Of a stretch of DNA of 64,000 nt, positions 26,355 through 36,035 are shown one piece after another. The stretch comes from Azophilus sp965220835 (lineage in GTDB: Bacteria; Pseudomonadota; Gammaproteobacteria; Pseudomonadales; Azotimanducaceae). The notes under the pieces are model-generated. The model did not search any database. It saw only the letters and a program-made list of their open reading frames with translations, and was not told where the DNA came from. Both the position numbers and the translations under genes were made by a program. The stretch lies in contig OZ244842.1 of the NCBI GenBank assembly GCA_965220835.1, positions 3,844,001 through 3,908,000 on the forward strand, written 5' to 3'. The stretch's first letter is position 1. Every line of letters starts with the position of its first letter.

Positions 26355-27769
26355 TCCAATGCAGCTTCGGTGATGGCGATGCGGCTTTTCAGCCAGCCAG
26401 TCTCGCTGTAGTTGCTGCCTTGCTCGTAGGCTCGGTCGAGCAGTTGATTGAGGGCGTCCAGGCGCGCTTGCAGCAATTCGGCGTGGCCGGGATGGCCGGC
26501 GAGCCCGAGCTCGACCCAATGCAACGCGGCTTCCGGCGCCCCCGTTGTTAGACTGTTCCGAGCCTGCGCCACCAGTGGCTCCGGGCCGCCGGCTAGTTCA
26601 GCGATGTCGGCGTAGAGTTCGCGGACCGGCAGCGGGTAGAGCTCAGTGGTCGATTCGAAGTGAAACCAAGTGCTGTAGTGCTCCCAAATGCTGCGCACGT
26701 TCCAGGACACCTTGCCATGGCCTTGGCTCAAGGCCAGCTCCGGGGGCAGTTGCACCTCCCTCATCAGTTGCCAAAGGGAATCGCCCCGGTTCATGCCGGC
26801 CACCGTTTGGTCGTGGATGAACTGGGTGGCGTCGCGCATTCTTTGCATGTCCTCGCGGATGCGCGCACTGCCGCTGACGGGGTCGAAGTGGCTCGGCAGC
26901 ACCATCTCCGGCTGCAACGCAATCAGCTTGTCCAGTGAGCGAACGTAAGCCAGCGGGTCGCGGTACTTCTCGCCGCGCAGCGTGAACAGGTTAGGCACCA
27001 TGGGAAACAGGGGGCCAAAGAAGTCGCCGCTGAACAACAAGCGCTGGTCAGGCAGCCACAGAACCAAGTTGTCGTCCCCTTCAGCGCCCGCCGCCGCAAT
27101 GGCCTCGAAACGAAGCCCTCCCAATGAGAAGGCATGCACCTCGCCCTGGGCCACCTCGATGTCCGGCGTGATGCCGCCATAGACGTTCATGCCGCTCTGC
27201 GGCGGCTCCTCCGGCATGAAGGTGTACAAGAGCCGGTTTCTGGACCAGAAGTGCCGCTCAAGTTCGCTCAGATAGCGCTGACCTTCCACGAATCTCGCAT
27301 GGGTGACCACTTTGGCACCCGGAAACTCAGCCAGCCAGAACTTGGCGCCGCCGATGTGGTCCGCGTGGGAGTGGGACAGCACGATGTGGGTGACTTCGCT
27401 GGGCGCCACCTGCTGCAGCAGGCGCTTGTGCCTTGGCGCTTGGGTGGCCAACCCCGTATCGAACAGCACAAGGCCCTCCGCAGTGCGGATCAGGAACGTG
27501 TTGCCCACCCCGGAAGCGCGAAAGACATCCGGGGCCGGTTGATCCACGCCGACTTCAATATGCTGCAGGCCAGCCACGGTCTTCACCTGCGCGCGGTCGT
27601 CCATCTCCGTTTGCGAGGCGATGTAGGAACTGGCCAGCGCGCCCACCGCCTCCGCCCGGCGTTCGTCGATCACCCGGGCAAAACTTGAGTCCCGAACGCC
27701 GTAACCGAGCACGGTGCCGAGCAGGACGCCTATCAGCAGCCCGCCGAGCCACTTGAGGACTTTTGCCAT
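26351..27769 (-). CDS. metallo-beta-lactamase-fold hydrolase related to alkylsulfatases
   Basis: A 472-residue protein with an N-terminal membrane anchor or signal (VLKWLGGLLIGVLLGTVLGY). The di-zinc site HSHADH lies near residue 150, and downstream metal ligands occur around LFSGDFFG and LPSHFDPV. The helical segment SWNVRSIWEHYSTWFHFEST matches the dimerisation domain of SdsA/Pseudomonas-type alkylsulfatases, and a TPR-like tail follows. The likely reaction is hydrolysis of an alkyl sulfate or related ester in the periplasm. ATG 27769 puts the hydrophobic core right after Lys-rich residues. Facing an arylsulfatase tail to tail suggests a shared organosulfate role. Confidence 0.8.
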   Translation of the reverse strand: MAKVLKWLGGLLIGVLLGTVLGYGVRDSSFARVIDERRAEAVGALASSYIASQTEMDDRAQVKTVAGLQHIEVGVDQPAPDVFRASGVGNTFLIRTAEGLVLFDTGLATQAPRHKRLLQQVAPSEVTHIVLSHSHADHIGGAKFWLAEFPGAKVVTHARFVEGQRYLSELERHFWSRNRLLYTFMPEEPPQSGMNVYGGITPDIEVAQGEVHAFSLGGLRFEAIAAAGAEGDDNLVLWLPDQRLLFSGDFFGPLFPMVPNLFTLRGEKYRDPLAYVRSLDKLIALQPEMVLPSHFDPVSGSARIREDMQRMRDATQFIHDQTVAGMNRGDSLWQLMREVQLPPELALSQGHGKVSWNVRSIWEHYSTWFHFESTTELYPLPVRELYADIAELAGGPEPLVAQARNSLTTGAPEAALHWVELGLAGHPGHAELLQARLDALNQLLDRAYEQGSNYSETGWLKSRIAITEAALD

Positions 27770-27918
27770 TGCAGCCTCCTTGCTTTCCCGTTGCATCTTG
27801 CGGCCTGCCGCTGCCCTTCGCCACCCACTACGCGGCGCGCTCGCCGGCATTTGGGTTGCCGCGGCAACGCCACCCTTAGGCTAGCGCATTGCCAACCCGT
27901 GGCCGGAATGGGCCAGCT

Positions 27919-28521
27919 TCAGGGCCGGTACTTGATCCGCTCGCCCTCGATTGCAATGTAGCTCAGCTTCTGCAGGCCATTGACGAGCGCGTCAAGCTGC
28001 TCATCGGTGAGGCTCTTGCCAAACAGGTTGTTGATGGTGGTGCGCACCGTGCGCACCTTGCGCGGGCGCGACTTGCCTTGCATGTCGAAGTTCCTGACCA
28101 CCTTTTGGAGCTGGTCGTCGAGGGAGTCGGCCTCGTCCGCTCGCAGCCACGGAATCTCGAACAAGCCCTTGCGGCGCGCGACTTGGATGCCGCCATCCTG
28201 CAGATGCTTGATGAGCGGGTCGAACCCGGTGTCCTTGGAGACCACGTGGAACTGGTCGTCAGAGCCCGGCTTGGCCAGCTTGCCGAGGTAGTAGGCAATG
28301 TGGAAGTCGAGCGCATTCTTGCCGCTGCCCGTGACCTCAACGTACTGGGCGTCGCTGCCGAAGGATTGCATTTCGAACACCAAATCCCTCGGCAGCCGCT
28401 GCTGGTTCGCGCCCACGAACACGATGATCCGAAAAGCGTGATCCCGCGAATCGCCCTTCAAGGCGGTCAAGTTCTTCGGCTGAACGTTCTCATAGTCGAT
28501 CAGCACATGGTGGGTGGCCAT
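27919..28521 (-). CDS. NYN/PIN-like domain protein
   Basis: A 200-residue protein starting MATHHVLIDYENVQPKNL. The Asp in VLIDYENV and later acidic residues (SKDTGFDPLIKHL, LRADEADSL) fit the NYN nuclease fold, whose members cleave RNA or act in RNA processing. A basic patch (GKSRPRKVRTVRTT) precedes a small C-terminal helical domain ending GERIKYRP, which may bind nucleic acid. Function is inferred from the fold only. The upstream frame is longer but has no homology, so I set the start at 28521. It appears to be a single-gene unit. Confidence 0.75.
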   Translation of the reverse strand: MATHHVLIDYENVQPKNLTALKGDSRDHAFRIIVFVGANQQRLPRDLVFEMQSFGSDAQYVEVTGSGKNALDFHIAYYLGKLAKPGSDDQFHVVSKDTGFDPLIKHLQDGGIQVARRKGLFEIPWLRADEADSLDDQLQKVVRNFDMQGKSRPRKVRTVRTTINNLFGKSLTDEQLDALVNGLQKLSYIAIEGERIKYRP

Positions 28522-28722
28522 CCACAACCCCAACGGCCGGACACACGCCGATTGTAGATTGAAGAAATGAAAGTTCCACCGGTGCTGCCGTTTGCAGAGC
28601 AAGCGAAGGCCAGTTCCAGGCGCTTCATGACCACCTTGCGTGCCCCTGAACGCCCATGGCACGGCATTTGCGCGTGGCGGGCGCCAAGTTTGCTGGCATG
28701 ACCGCCGAGCATGGATGTCAGT

Positions 28723-30402
28723 CTAGCTGTTGGTCGAATTGGGATGGGTCAACGACTTCGGCATCATGATGAACTCCCAAGGCGAGGCTTCGGCTTCATT
28801 GCCAAGCACCACTTCAATGAGCGTGGGCTGGTCCTGCCCCAAGGCGCGTTCCAGCAAGGGGCGCAGCGCTTGGGGGCTGACGGTGCGGTGGGCCTCCACG
28901 CCGAAGCTCTCCGCAAGGCCCACGAAGTTCGGGTTGCGCAGGTCCGCGCCGGCCAGGCGGCCCTCGAAGAGGCGTTGCTGGTCTCGGCGCACGTTGACGT
29001 AGGCGCTGTTGTTGAACACCAGCGTCACCAAGCCGATTTGGTGGGCGGCGGCCGTTGCCAGCTCCTGCAGGCCGAAGAGGAAGCCGCCGTCGCCGGTCAC
29101 GGAGACCACCGCCCGGTCGGGATTGGCCACCTTGACCCCGAGCGCCGTGGGGAAGCCAAATCCCAGCGTCCCCTGAAAGCCCTCGGTGACGTAGGTTCTG
29201 GGCGCCAGAACCGGCCATGCGAAGTAACTCGCAAAACCCACTTGCGAGAGTTCCGGCACAAAGAAGCCGTCGCGGGGCAAGACGTCGCGAATGGCGCGCA
29301 GGTAGCTCACTTGCGGCTGAACCCTCTCCACGGCCGCATCGGCGCGGGCCTTGGCCAAACGAATCTCTTCGGGCCGGTCGGGGTTCGGCGCAGCCAAGGT
29401 CTCGAGTTCGCGCAGCAGCGCTTGGCAGGCTTCGGCGGCATCCGCCACCACGCCGATGTCCGGGCGCAGCCGGTCCATTTCCTGCGGGTCGATGTCGATG
29501 CGAATGATCTTGGGGCCGCCGACGGGCTTTTGCTCGTAGCGGTTCATGTCGCGCCAGCGCATGGTGGCCATTTCCAGCCGGCTGCCGATGCCGATCAGCA
29601 CGTCCACCTCATCGTAAAGCGCCCGGGCGGCCACGGACCGGACGCCAAGCGCATGATCTTCGGGAACGATGCCGCGGCCGCTGCGGAAAGCGGTGACTGG
29701 CGCATTCAGCCGTTCCGCCAGGGCCTGCACTTCCTCCGCCGCATGCTGCGCGCCGGCGCCGCACATGATCATCGGCTTCTTGGCAGCGGCGAGGGTGCGG
29801 GCGGCGGCTTGGATGGCGTCCGCGTCGAGTTGCGGATTGCTGATGGCTGGCAGACGGCCGTGGAACGAGACCTCTCCGTGCTTGGCCATGGTGTCCCAGC
29901 ACATTTCCGCGGTGACCGGCCCAGGACGGCCGCTGCGCGCGGTGTGAAAGGCGCGGTTGATGACGGCTGGCGCCTCGGCCGGCTCGGCGATGTGCAACGC
30001 ATCCTTGATGAAGGTGCGCAAGGTGGCGGGCTGGTCGGGCAGCTCGTGCAAGTGGCCGCGGCCTTTGCCGAGGTATTCGGAAGGCACTTGGCCGGTAAGG
30101 CCGATCACGGGCGCGCAGCCCCCCATGGCCGTCAGCAATGCCGTGGCCGTGTTCAAAATGCCCGGACCGGGTACGACCGCGAAGGCCGCCGGACGGCCAG
30201 TGGACTTGGCGGCGCCATAGGCCATGTAGGCGGCGGCTTGCTCGTGGCGGGGAAAGACCAAATGCGCGCCAAGGCGCTTGAAGGCGTCGAACAGCGGGTA
30301 GATCTGGGCGCCGGGTAGGCCGAAGACGGTGTCAATGCCGTTGGCGAGCACGGCTCGGGCCATGGTCTCGCCACCTGTCATCCGGGCCATCGATCCGCTC
30401 AT
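28723..30402 (-). CDS. thiamine-diphosphate-dependent enzyme (acetolactate-synthase-like)
   Basis: A 559-residue ThDP enzyme with the three-domain layout of acetohydroxyacid synthase and relatives: pyrimidine-binding domain with catalytic Glu in FPRHEQAAAYMA, a central domain, and a pyrophosphate-binding domain with the GDGGFLFGLQEL...NNSAY cofactor motif. No regulatory subunit gene is adjacent, and the sequence lacks traits that would fix it as IlvB, Gcl or oxalyl-CoA decarboxylase. I call it a carboligase/decarboxylase of unknown substrate. The start is ATG 30402; the ATGs at 30390 and 30381 are possible. It follows the atp operon after 130 bases. Confidence 0.82.
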   Translation of the reverse strand: MSGSMARMTGGETMARAVLANGIDTVFGLPGAQIYPLFDAFKRLGAHLVFPRHEQAAAYMAYGAAKSTGRPAAFAVVPGPGILNTATALLTAMGGCAPVIGLTGQVPSEYLGKGRGHLHELPDQPATLRTFIKDALHIAEPAEAPAVINRAFHTARSGRPGPVTAEMCWDTMAKHGEVSFHGRLPAISNPQLDADAIQAAARTLAAAKKPMIMCGAGAQHAAEEVQALAERLNAPVTAFRSGRGIVPEDHALGVRSVAARALYDEVDVLIGIGSRLEMATMRWRDMNRYEQKPVGGPKIIRIDIDPQEMDRLRPDIGVVADAAEACQALLRELETLAAPNPDRPEEIRLAKARADAAVERVQPQVSYLRAIRDVLPRDGFFVPELSQVGFASYFAWPVLAPRTYVTEGFQGTLGFGFPTALGVKVANPDRAVVSVTGDGGFLFGLQELATAAAHQIGLVTLVFNNSAYVNVRRDQQRLFEGRLAGADLRNPNFVGLAESFGVEAHRTVSPQALRPLLERALGQDQPTLIEVVLGNEAEASPWEFIMMPKSLTHPNSTNS

Positions 30403-30482
30403 GAACTCAAGGAAGCACGCGCTCTTGGGATTCCATTGCAGCGAGGATATAACGAACCGATGGTGCGCGCCTGTTCGTGCAG

Positions 30483-30500
30483 GTGCGAAGCAACTCGCAC
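30483..30500 (-). terminator. hairpin downstream of atpC
   Basis: Minus-strand GTGCGA, a six-base loop, TCGCAC. There is no U-tract, so it is a weak candidate for the end of the atp operon. Confidence 0.3.
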
Positions 30501-30532
30501 ATTTAGCTTGCGGCGCCCAAGGCGCTGCTGGC

Positions 30533-30952
30533 TCAACGCCTGCGCTTGCGCAGCTCCTCCAGCGTGCGCTGCTGGGCCATGGCTTCCGCCAACTGGGCGG
30601 CGGCCAAGGAGAAGTCGAAGTCCGCGGCCTGTTCGGAGAGGGCGCGTTCGGCGGCTTCCCGGGCGGCTGTGGCCGCGGCTTCGTCGATGTCTTCGGCGCG
30701 GGAGGCGGTGTCGGCGAGGATGGTGACCATGCCCGGCTGGACCTCGATGAAGCCTCCGGAGGCATAGAACACCTCCTCGTCGCCGTTCTCCATGCGCAGC
30801 TGGACCGTGCCCGGGCGAATGCCGGTCAAGAGTGGCGCGTGACCGGGCATGATGCCCAGCTCGCCGATGGTGCCGCGCAGGCTGACCATGGCGACAGGGC
30901 CGGAGAAGATCGCCTGCTCGGCGCTGACGATGTCGCACTGCATGGTGGCCAT
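30533..30952 (-). CDS. atpC: F1Fo ATP synthase epsilon subunit
   Basis: A 139-residue central-stalk subunit that couples rotation and can inhibit hydrolysis. The N-terminal beta-sandwich reads CDIVSAEQAIFSGPV, GELGIMPGHAPLLTGIRPG and YASGGFIEVQPGMVTILAD, and the C-terminal two-helix region is rich in Ala, Glu and Arg. It lies ten bases after atpD as the last gene of the operon. Confidence 0.96.
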   Translation of the reverse strand: MATMQCDIVSAEQAIFSGPVAMVSLRGTIGELGIMPGHAPLLTGIRPGTVQLRMENGDEEVFYASGGFIEVQPGMVTILADTASRAEDIDEAAATAAREAAERALSEQAADFDFSLAAAQLAEAMAQQRTLEELRKRRR

Positions 30953-30962
30953 GGCGCGGCTC

Positions 30963-32339
30963 CTAGAGGGTCTCCGCCTTGGCGATGGCGTCCTCGATGC
31001 TGCCCACCATGTAGAAGGCGTTTTCCGGCAGATGGTCGTACTCGCCGTCCAGGATGCCCTTGAAGCTGCGCACCGTATCCTCCCGGCGCACGAACTTGCC
31101 GTCCTGGCCCGTGAACTGGGAGGCGACGAACATGGGCTGCGAGAAGAACTGCTGCATCTTGCGCGCCCGGTACACGAGTTGCTTGTCCTCCTCGGAGAGT
31201 TCGTCCATGCCCAGGATGGCGATGATGTCGCGCAGTTCCTGGTAGCGCTGCAGGGTCTGCTGAACGCCTTGGGCCACGTCGTAGTGCTCTTGGCCCACCA
31301 CGTTGGGGTCGAGCTGCCGGCTGGTGGAGTCCAGCGGGTCCACGGCCGGGTAGATGCCGAGGTCGGTGATGGCCCGGGACAGGGTGACCGTGGAATCCAG
31401 GTGCGCGAAGGTGGTGGCCGGCGAGGGGTCGGTCAGGTCGTCGGCGGGCACATAGACCGCTTGCACCGAAGTGATGGAGCCGGTCTTGGTGGTGGTGATG
31501 CGCTCCTGCAGAACGCCCATCTCCTCGGCGAGGTTGGGTTGGTAGCCCACCGCCGACGGCATGCGCCCGAGCAGGGCGGACACCTCGGTGCCGGCCAAGG
31601 TGTAGCGGTAGATGTTGTCAATGAACAGCAGCACGTCGCGGCCCTCGTCGCGGAACTGCTCCGCCAAGGTCAGGCCGGTGAGGCCCACGCGCAAGCGGTT
31701 GCCGGGCGGTTCGTTCATCTGCCCGAAGACCAAGGAGATCTTGTCCAGAACCCCAGCCTCCTCCATCTCGTAGTAGAAGTCGTTGCCTTCGCGCGTGCGC
31801 TCGCCGACGCCGGCGAACACGGACAGCCCGGAGTGCTCAATGGCGATGTTGCGGATCAACTCCAGCATGGTGACGGTCTTGCCCACGCCAGCGCCGCCGA
31901 ACAGGCCCACCTTGCCGCCCTTGGCGAACGGGCAGATCAGGTCGATGACCTTGACGCCGGTCTCCAGCAGCTCGTTGCCGCCGATTTGGTCTTCGTATTT
32001 CGGTGCCTTGCGGTGGATGGGCATCTTGACCGGCGCGTTCACGGGCCCCTTCTCATCGATGGGGTTGCCCAGCACGTCCATGATGCGGCCCAAGGTCTCC
32101 TCGCCCACCGGCACGGCGATGGGCTGGCCGGTGTTGACCACCTCCAGCCCCCTGGAGAGGCCGTCGCTCACGCCCATGGCGATGGCGCGCACCACGCCGT
32201 CGCCCAATTGCTGCTGCACCTCCAAGGTGGTGCCGCTTTGGGTCACCGTCAGTGCGTCATAGACCTTGGGAACGTCCTCGCGATTGAACTCGACGTCAAT
32301 CACCGCTCCAATGATCTGTACGATTCGGCCACTCGACAT
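30963..32339 (-). CDS. atpD: F1Fo ATP synthase beta subunit
   Basis: The 458-residue catalytic subunit. The Walker A motif GGAGVGKTVTMLELIRN, the catalytic Glu in GERTREGND, Walker B LLFIDNIYRYT and the DELSEED-type loop (MDELSEEDKQLV) are all present. The N-terminus GRIVQIIGAVIDVEF is typical. It is encoded between atpG and atpC. Confidence 0.98.
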   Translation of the reverse strand: MSSGRIVQIIGAVIDVEFNREDVPKVYDALTVTQSGTTLEVQQQLGDGVVRAIAMGVSDGLSRGLEVVNTGQPIAVPVGEETLGRIMDVLGNPIDEKGPVNAPVKMPIHRKAPKYEDQIGGNELLETGVKVIDLICPFAKGGKVGLFGGAGVGKTVTMLELIRNIAIEHSGLSVFAGVGERTREGNDFYYEMEEAGVLDKISLVFGQMNEPPGNRLRVGLTGLTLAEQFRDEGRDVLLFIDNIYRYTLAGTEVSALLGRMPSAVGYQPNLAEEMGVLQERITTTKTGSITSVQAVYVPADDLTDPSPATTFAHLDSTVTLSRAITDLGIYPAVDPLDSTSRQLDPNVVGQEHYDVAQGVQQTLQRYQELRDIIAILGMDELSEEDKQLVYRARKMQQFFSQPMFVASQFTGQDGKFVRREDTVRSFKGILDGEYDHLPENAFYMVGSIEDAIAKAETL

Positions 32340-32408
32340 GCTCTTAGCCCCTTGCCTGATCTGTTGGTTTTTCAGAATGAGTGTTTCAGTGTTTCTCGAT
32401 GGAAGCCG

Positions 32409-33269
32409 CTACACGGCAGCGGCGCCGCCGACGATTTCCGCGATTTCCTGGGTGATCGCCGCCTGGCGGGCGTTGTTGTAGATCAGCGTCAGTTCGCCGA
32501 TCAGCTTCTCCGCGTTCTCGGTGGCGTTCTTCATGGCGATCATCTTCGCTGCTTGTTCGCAGGCGCTGTTCTCCACCACCGCTTGATAGACTTGGGATTC
32601 GATGTAGCGGATCACCAAGCCCTCGATCAGCTGCTTCGCATCGGGTTCGTAGATGTAGTCCCAGCGGCGCTCGAGCGCCTCATCCACTTCCGGATCCAAG
32701 GGCAGCAATTGGCGCACGGTCGGCGATTGCGTCATGGTGTTGACGAAGTCGTTGCTGGCGATGAACAGCTTGTCGATCTTGCCCTCCTCAAAGGCGTCGA
32801 ACATCACCTTGACGCCGCCGATCAAGTCCGCCAGCGTGGGCGTTTCGCCGACGCTGTTCACCGCCGCCAGCACGTTGCCGCCCACCGACTTGAAGAACGC
32901 CGCCGCCTTGTTGCCAATCAGCCCAAGGTCGCTCTCAACGCCCTTGGCGTGCCAGCCGGCCATGTCCTTGACGAGGTCTCGGAACAGGTTGACGTTCAGT
33001 CCGCCGCACAGCCCCTTGTCGGTGGAGACCACGAGGTAGCCCACCCGGCGCACCTCCCGTTCTGCCATGTACACGTGGCGGTACTCCGGATTGGCGTTGG
33101 CCAAGTGGCCGATCATCTGGCGCATCTTCTCAGCGTAAGGCTTGCCTTGGCGCATGTTCTCCTGGGTGCGGCGCATCTTGCTTGCCGCCACCATCTGCAT
33201 GGCGGAGGTGATCTTCTGCGTGTTCTCCACGCTGCCGATCTTCTTGCGTATTTCCTTGCCGACTGCCAT
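32409..33269 (-). CDS. atpG: F1Fo ATP synthase gamma subunit
   Basis: A 286-residue rotor shaft. The N-terminal helix (KEIRKKIGSVENTQKITSAM) and the C-terminal helix (NATENAEKLIGELTLIYNNA) form the coiled coil inside the alpha3beta3 head; STDKGLCGGLNVNLF is the conserved middle motif. It sits between atpA and atpD. Confidence 0.97.
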   Translation of the reverse strand: MAVGKEIRKKIGSVENTQKITSAMQMVAASKMRRTQENMRQGKPYAEKMRQMIGHLANANPEYRHVYMAEREVRRVGYLVVSTDKGLCGGLNVNLFRDLVKDMAGWHAKGVESDLGLIGNKAAAFFKSVGGNVLAAVNSVGETPTLADLIGGVKVMFDAFEEGKIDKLFIASNDFVNTMTQSPTVRQLLPLDPEVDEALERRWDYIYEPDAKQLIEGLVIRYIESQVYQAVVENSACEQAAKMIAMKNATENAEKLIGELTLIYNNARQAAITQEIAEIVGGAAAV

Positions 33270-33309
33270 TGTTCCGCTTACGCCTTGCCCTGCCTACTTC
33301 CGCCCTGGG

Positions 33310-34854
33310 CTACCAGGTTTGCGTGCTCTTGAACCGCTCGATGGCGTCGCGCATGTGCTGCTCCACCTCATCGTTGTAGGCACCGGTTTCGTTGATGTTG
33401 GCCATCCAGTCGCCGTGCTCGGCGTTCATGTAGCCCAGCAGCGCCTGCTCAAAGTCCAGCACCTTGTCGACGGCCACGTCCTCAAGATAGCCCTCGTTGG
33501 CAGCGAACAGGACCACGCCCATGTCCGCCACCGTCATCGGCGTGTATTGCTTCTGCTTCATCAGCTCGGTGACCCGCTGGCCGTGCTCAAGCTGGCGGCG
33601 GGTGGCATCGTCAAGGTCCGAGGCAAACTGGGAGAAGGCCGCCAGCTCCCGGTACTGGGCCAAGGCCAGCTTGATGCCGCCGGCGATCTTCTTCATGAAG
33701 GGCACCTGGGCTGCGCCGCCCACCCGGGAAACAGAGATGCCCGGGCTCATGGCTGGGCGCAGGCCGGCGTTGAAGTTGTCCGTCTCCAGGAAGATCTGGC
33801 CGTCGGTGATGGAGATCACGTTGGTGGGCACGAAGGCGGACACGTCGCCAGCCTGGGTCTCAATGATGGGCAAGGCGGTCAGCGAGCCGGTCTGGCCCTT
33901 GACGCGGCCGTCAGTGATGCGCTCCACGTAGTCCGCATTGACCCGGGAGGCTCGCTCAAGCAGGCGCGAGTGCAGGTAGAAGACATCGCCCGGATAGGCC
34001 TCGCGGCCCGGCGGCCGGCGCAGCAACAGGGAGATTTGCCGGTACGCCCAAGCCTGCTTGGTGAGGTCGTCGTAGATGATGAGCGCATCCTCACCTTCGT
34101 CGCGGAAGAACTCGCCCATGGAGCAGCCGGAGTAGGGGGCGATGAACTGCATGGGCGCCGGATCCGAGGCGCTGGCGGCAACCACGATGGTGTTGTCCAT
34201 CACCCCATGGTCTTCCAAGGTGCGCACGATGTTGGCGATGGTGGACATCTTCTGGCCAATGGCCACATAGACGCACTTAATGCCGCTGTTCTTCTGGTTG
34301 ATGATGGCGTCAATGGCAATGGCGGTCTTGCCGATCTGCCGGTCGCCGATGATGAGCTCGCGCTGGCCCCGGCCGATGGGCACCATGGCGTCGATGCACT
34401 TCAGGCCAATCTGCACCGGCTGGTCAACCGATTGACGGGCGATGACGCCAGGCGCCACCTTTTCAATGGGGGCGGCTTGGGCTGCGTTGATGGGCCCTTT
34501 GCCGTCGATGGGCGCGCCCAAGGAGTCCACCACTCGGCCTAGCAATTCCCGGCCCACCGGCACTTCGAGGATGCGGCCCGTGCAGCGGGCGGTCATGCCT
34601 TCGGAGAGGTTCAGGTAGTCGCCGAGGATCACGGCGCCCACGGAGTCCCGCTCCAGGTTCAGGGCCATGCCGTAGAGGCCGCCGGGAAACTCGATCATCT
34701 CGCCGTATTGGGCGTCGGCCAGCCCGTGAATGCGGACGATGCCATCCGAGACGCCAACGATGACGCCTTCGTTCTGCGCTTCGGCATGCACGTCCAGGCT
34801 TTCGATCCGCTGGCGGATGATGTCGCTGATTTCCGAGGGATTGAGTGGCTGCAT
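33310..34854 (-). CDS. atpA: F1Fo ATP synthase alpha subunit
   Basis: The 514-residue non-catalytic nucleotide-binding subunit. The P-loop reads IGDRQIGKTAIAIDAII, with Ile where most homologues have Thr (GDRQTGKT); the critical Gly-Lys-Thr is intact. SIRSR-like sequence near the C-terminus appears as GISVSRVGGAAQ. It begins MQPLNPSEISDIIRQRIE, the regular N-terminus. A 118-base spacer separates it from atpH. Confidence 0.97.
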   Translation of the reverse strand: MQPLNPSEISDIIRQRIESLDVHAEAQNEGVIVGVSDGIVRIHGLADAQYGEMIEFPGGLYGMALNLERDSVGAVILGDYLNLSEGMTARCTGRILEVPVGRELLGRVVDSLGAPIDGKGPINAAQAAPIEKVAPGVIARQSVDQPVQIGLKCIDAMVPIGRGQRELIIGDRQIGKTAIAIDAIINQKNSGIKCVYVAIGQKMSTIANIVRTLEDHGVMDNTIVVAASASDPAPMQFIAPYSGCSMGEFFRDEGEDALIIYDDLTKQAWAYRQISLLLRRPPGREAYPGDVFYLHSRLLERASRVNADYVERITDGRVKGQTGSLTALPIIETQAGDVSAFVPTNVISITDGQIFLETDNFNAGLRPAMSPGISVSRVGGAAQVPFMKKIAGGIKLALAQYRELAAFSQFASDLDDATRRQLEHGQRVTELMKQKQYTPMTVADMGVVLFAANEGYLEDVAVDKVLDFEQALLGYMNAEHGDWMANINETGAYNDEVEQHMRDAIERFKSTQTW

Positions 34855-34972
34855 TGGGTTTCCCTTAGCTCTTCCTATTGCCTGTAAGAGGCTGATTTCA
34901 AAAACATATGCTCACTTTCGACCAATTGATTGGTCGCGACCGCGTTACTGGCCCAAGGCCCGCCGGCCGCTT

Positions 34973-35512
34973 CTAGGCCCGCGCCATCGTTTCCGCCAAC
35001 TTGGCAAGGCGGCCGCGCACTGAGCCGTCGATAACCATGTCCCCAGCGCGGATGATCGCGCCGCCGAGCAATTCGCTGTCCACCAAGCTGGACAGGTTCA
35101 CTTCCTTGTCAAAGCGTCGCTGCAGGGCGGCTTTGAGAGAATCCGCCTGGGCGTCGGACAGTGGCCGGGCCGAACGCACCTCAACGTCCAAGGTGCGCTC
35201 CTCAAGCGCCTTGAGCTCTTCGAAGCGGCCCTGGATTTCGCCAAGCAGCCCGAGCCGGCCGTTGGCGCTCAGCACCTGCAGGAACTGGCGCCCTGCCGAG
35301 TCGATGTCGTCGCCGCACAGTTCCGACAGCCGATGCGCCTTGGTCTGCGCGGCGATCTTTGGCGACTCGATCAACGCCTGCACTTGGGCCTCGCCCAACG
35401 CCGCGCCCAACACGCCAAGCAGGCGCGACCAGCGCGGCAGGGCTGATGCCGACTTGGCCAACGCGAACACCGCGTTGCCATAGGGCCGGGCAAGGGTTGC
35501 GAGTTCTGCCAT
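34973..35512 (-). CDS. atpH: F1Fo ATP synthase delta subunit
   Basis: The 179-residue peripheral-stalk subunit binding the top of F1. The helical N-terminal domain begins MAELATLARPYGNAVFALAK, and the C-terminal signature GGAIIRAGDMVIDGSVRGRL is complete. It lies seven bases after atpF. Confidence 0.96.
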   Translation of the reverse strand: MAELATLARPYGNAVFALAKSASALPRWSRLLGVLGAALGEAQVQALIESPKIAAQTKAHRLSELCGDDIDSAGRQFLQVLSANGRLGLLGEIQGRFEELKALEERTLDVEVRSARPLSDAQADSLKAALQRRFDKEVNLSSLVDSELLGGAIIRAGDMVIDGSVRGRLAKLAETMARA

Positions 35513-35519
35513 ACGGGTA

Positions 35520-35990
35520 CTAGAGCTCCGCTGCGAGACGTTCGAGCATGCGTTCGTGGCGGCTGGCGTCGATGCTCTCCTCGAGCACGCGCTCAGCGCC
35601 CGTCAGGGCCAGAGCGGCGACTTGGCGGCGCAAGTTCTCCCGCGCCCGATTCACTTCCTGGTCAATCTCCGCCTGCGCCGCTTCGAGCAGGCGTGCGCCT
35701 TCCGCACGGGCGTTGCCCTTGGCGTCCTCAATCATCTGGCTGGCTTGCTGGCGGGCCTGCTCAATGATCTGGGCGGCCTCCGCCCGGGCCTTGGCCCGCT
35801 CCTCCTCTGCGCCGCTCTCGGCCTCGCCAAGCTTGCGCTCGGCTTCCTCTGCCGCCGCCAAGCCTTGGGCAATGGCCTGCTGGCGTTCGGTCATGGCCGA
35901 CTTCAGGACCGGCCAGATGTACTTCATGCAGAACGCGACGAAGACCAGGAAGACCAAGCTTTGCCCGAGCAGCGTCAATCCTATGTTCAT
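35520..35990 (-). CDS. atpF: F1Fo ATP synthase b subunit
   Basis: A 156-residue stator subunit, the same length as in E. coli. There is one membrane helix at the N-terminus (LLGQSLVFLVFVAFCMKYIW) followed by a long charged right-handed coiled coil rich in Ala, Glu, Arg and Gln. It is separated from atpE by 164 bases, largely filled by a 12-bp repeat, where this gap is normally short. Confidence 0.96.
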   Translation of the reverse strand: MNIGLTLLGQSLVFLVFVAFCMKYIWPVLKSAMTERQQAIAQGLAAAEEAERKLGEAESGAEEERAKARAEAAQIIEQARQQASQMIEDAKGNARAEGARLLEAAQAEIDQEVNRARENLRRQVAALALTGAERVLEESIDASRHERMLERLAAEL

Positions 35991-36035
35991 GTCCGACTTC
36001 CGGCTAGTTAGATGATGGTTGCGTGCTTGTTGAGT

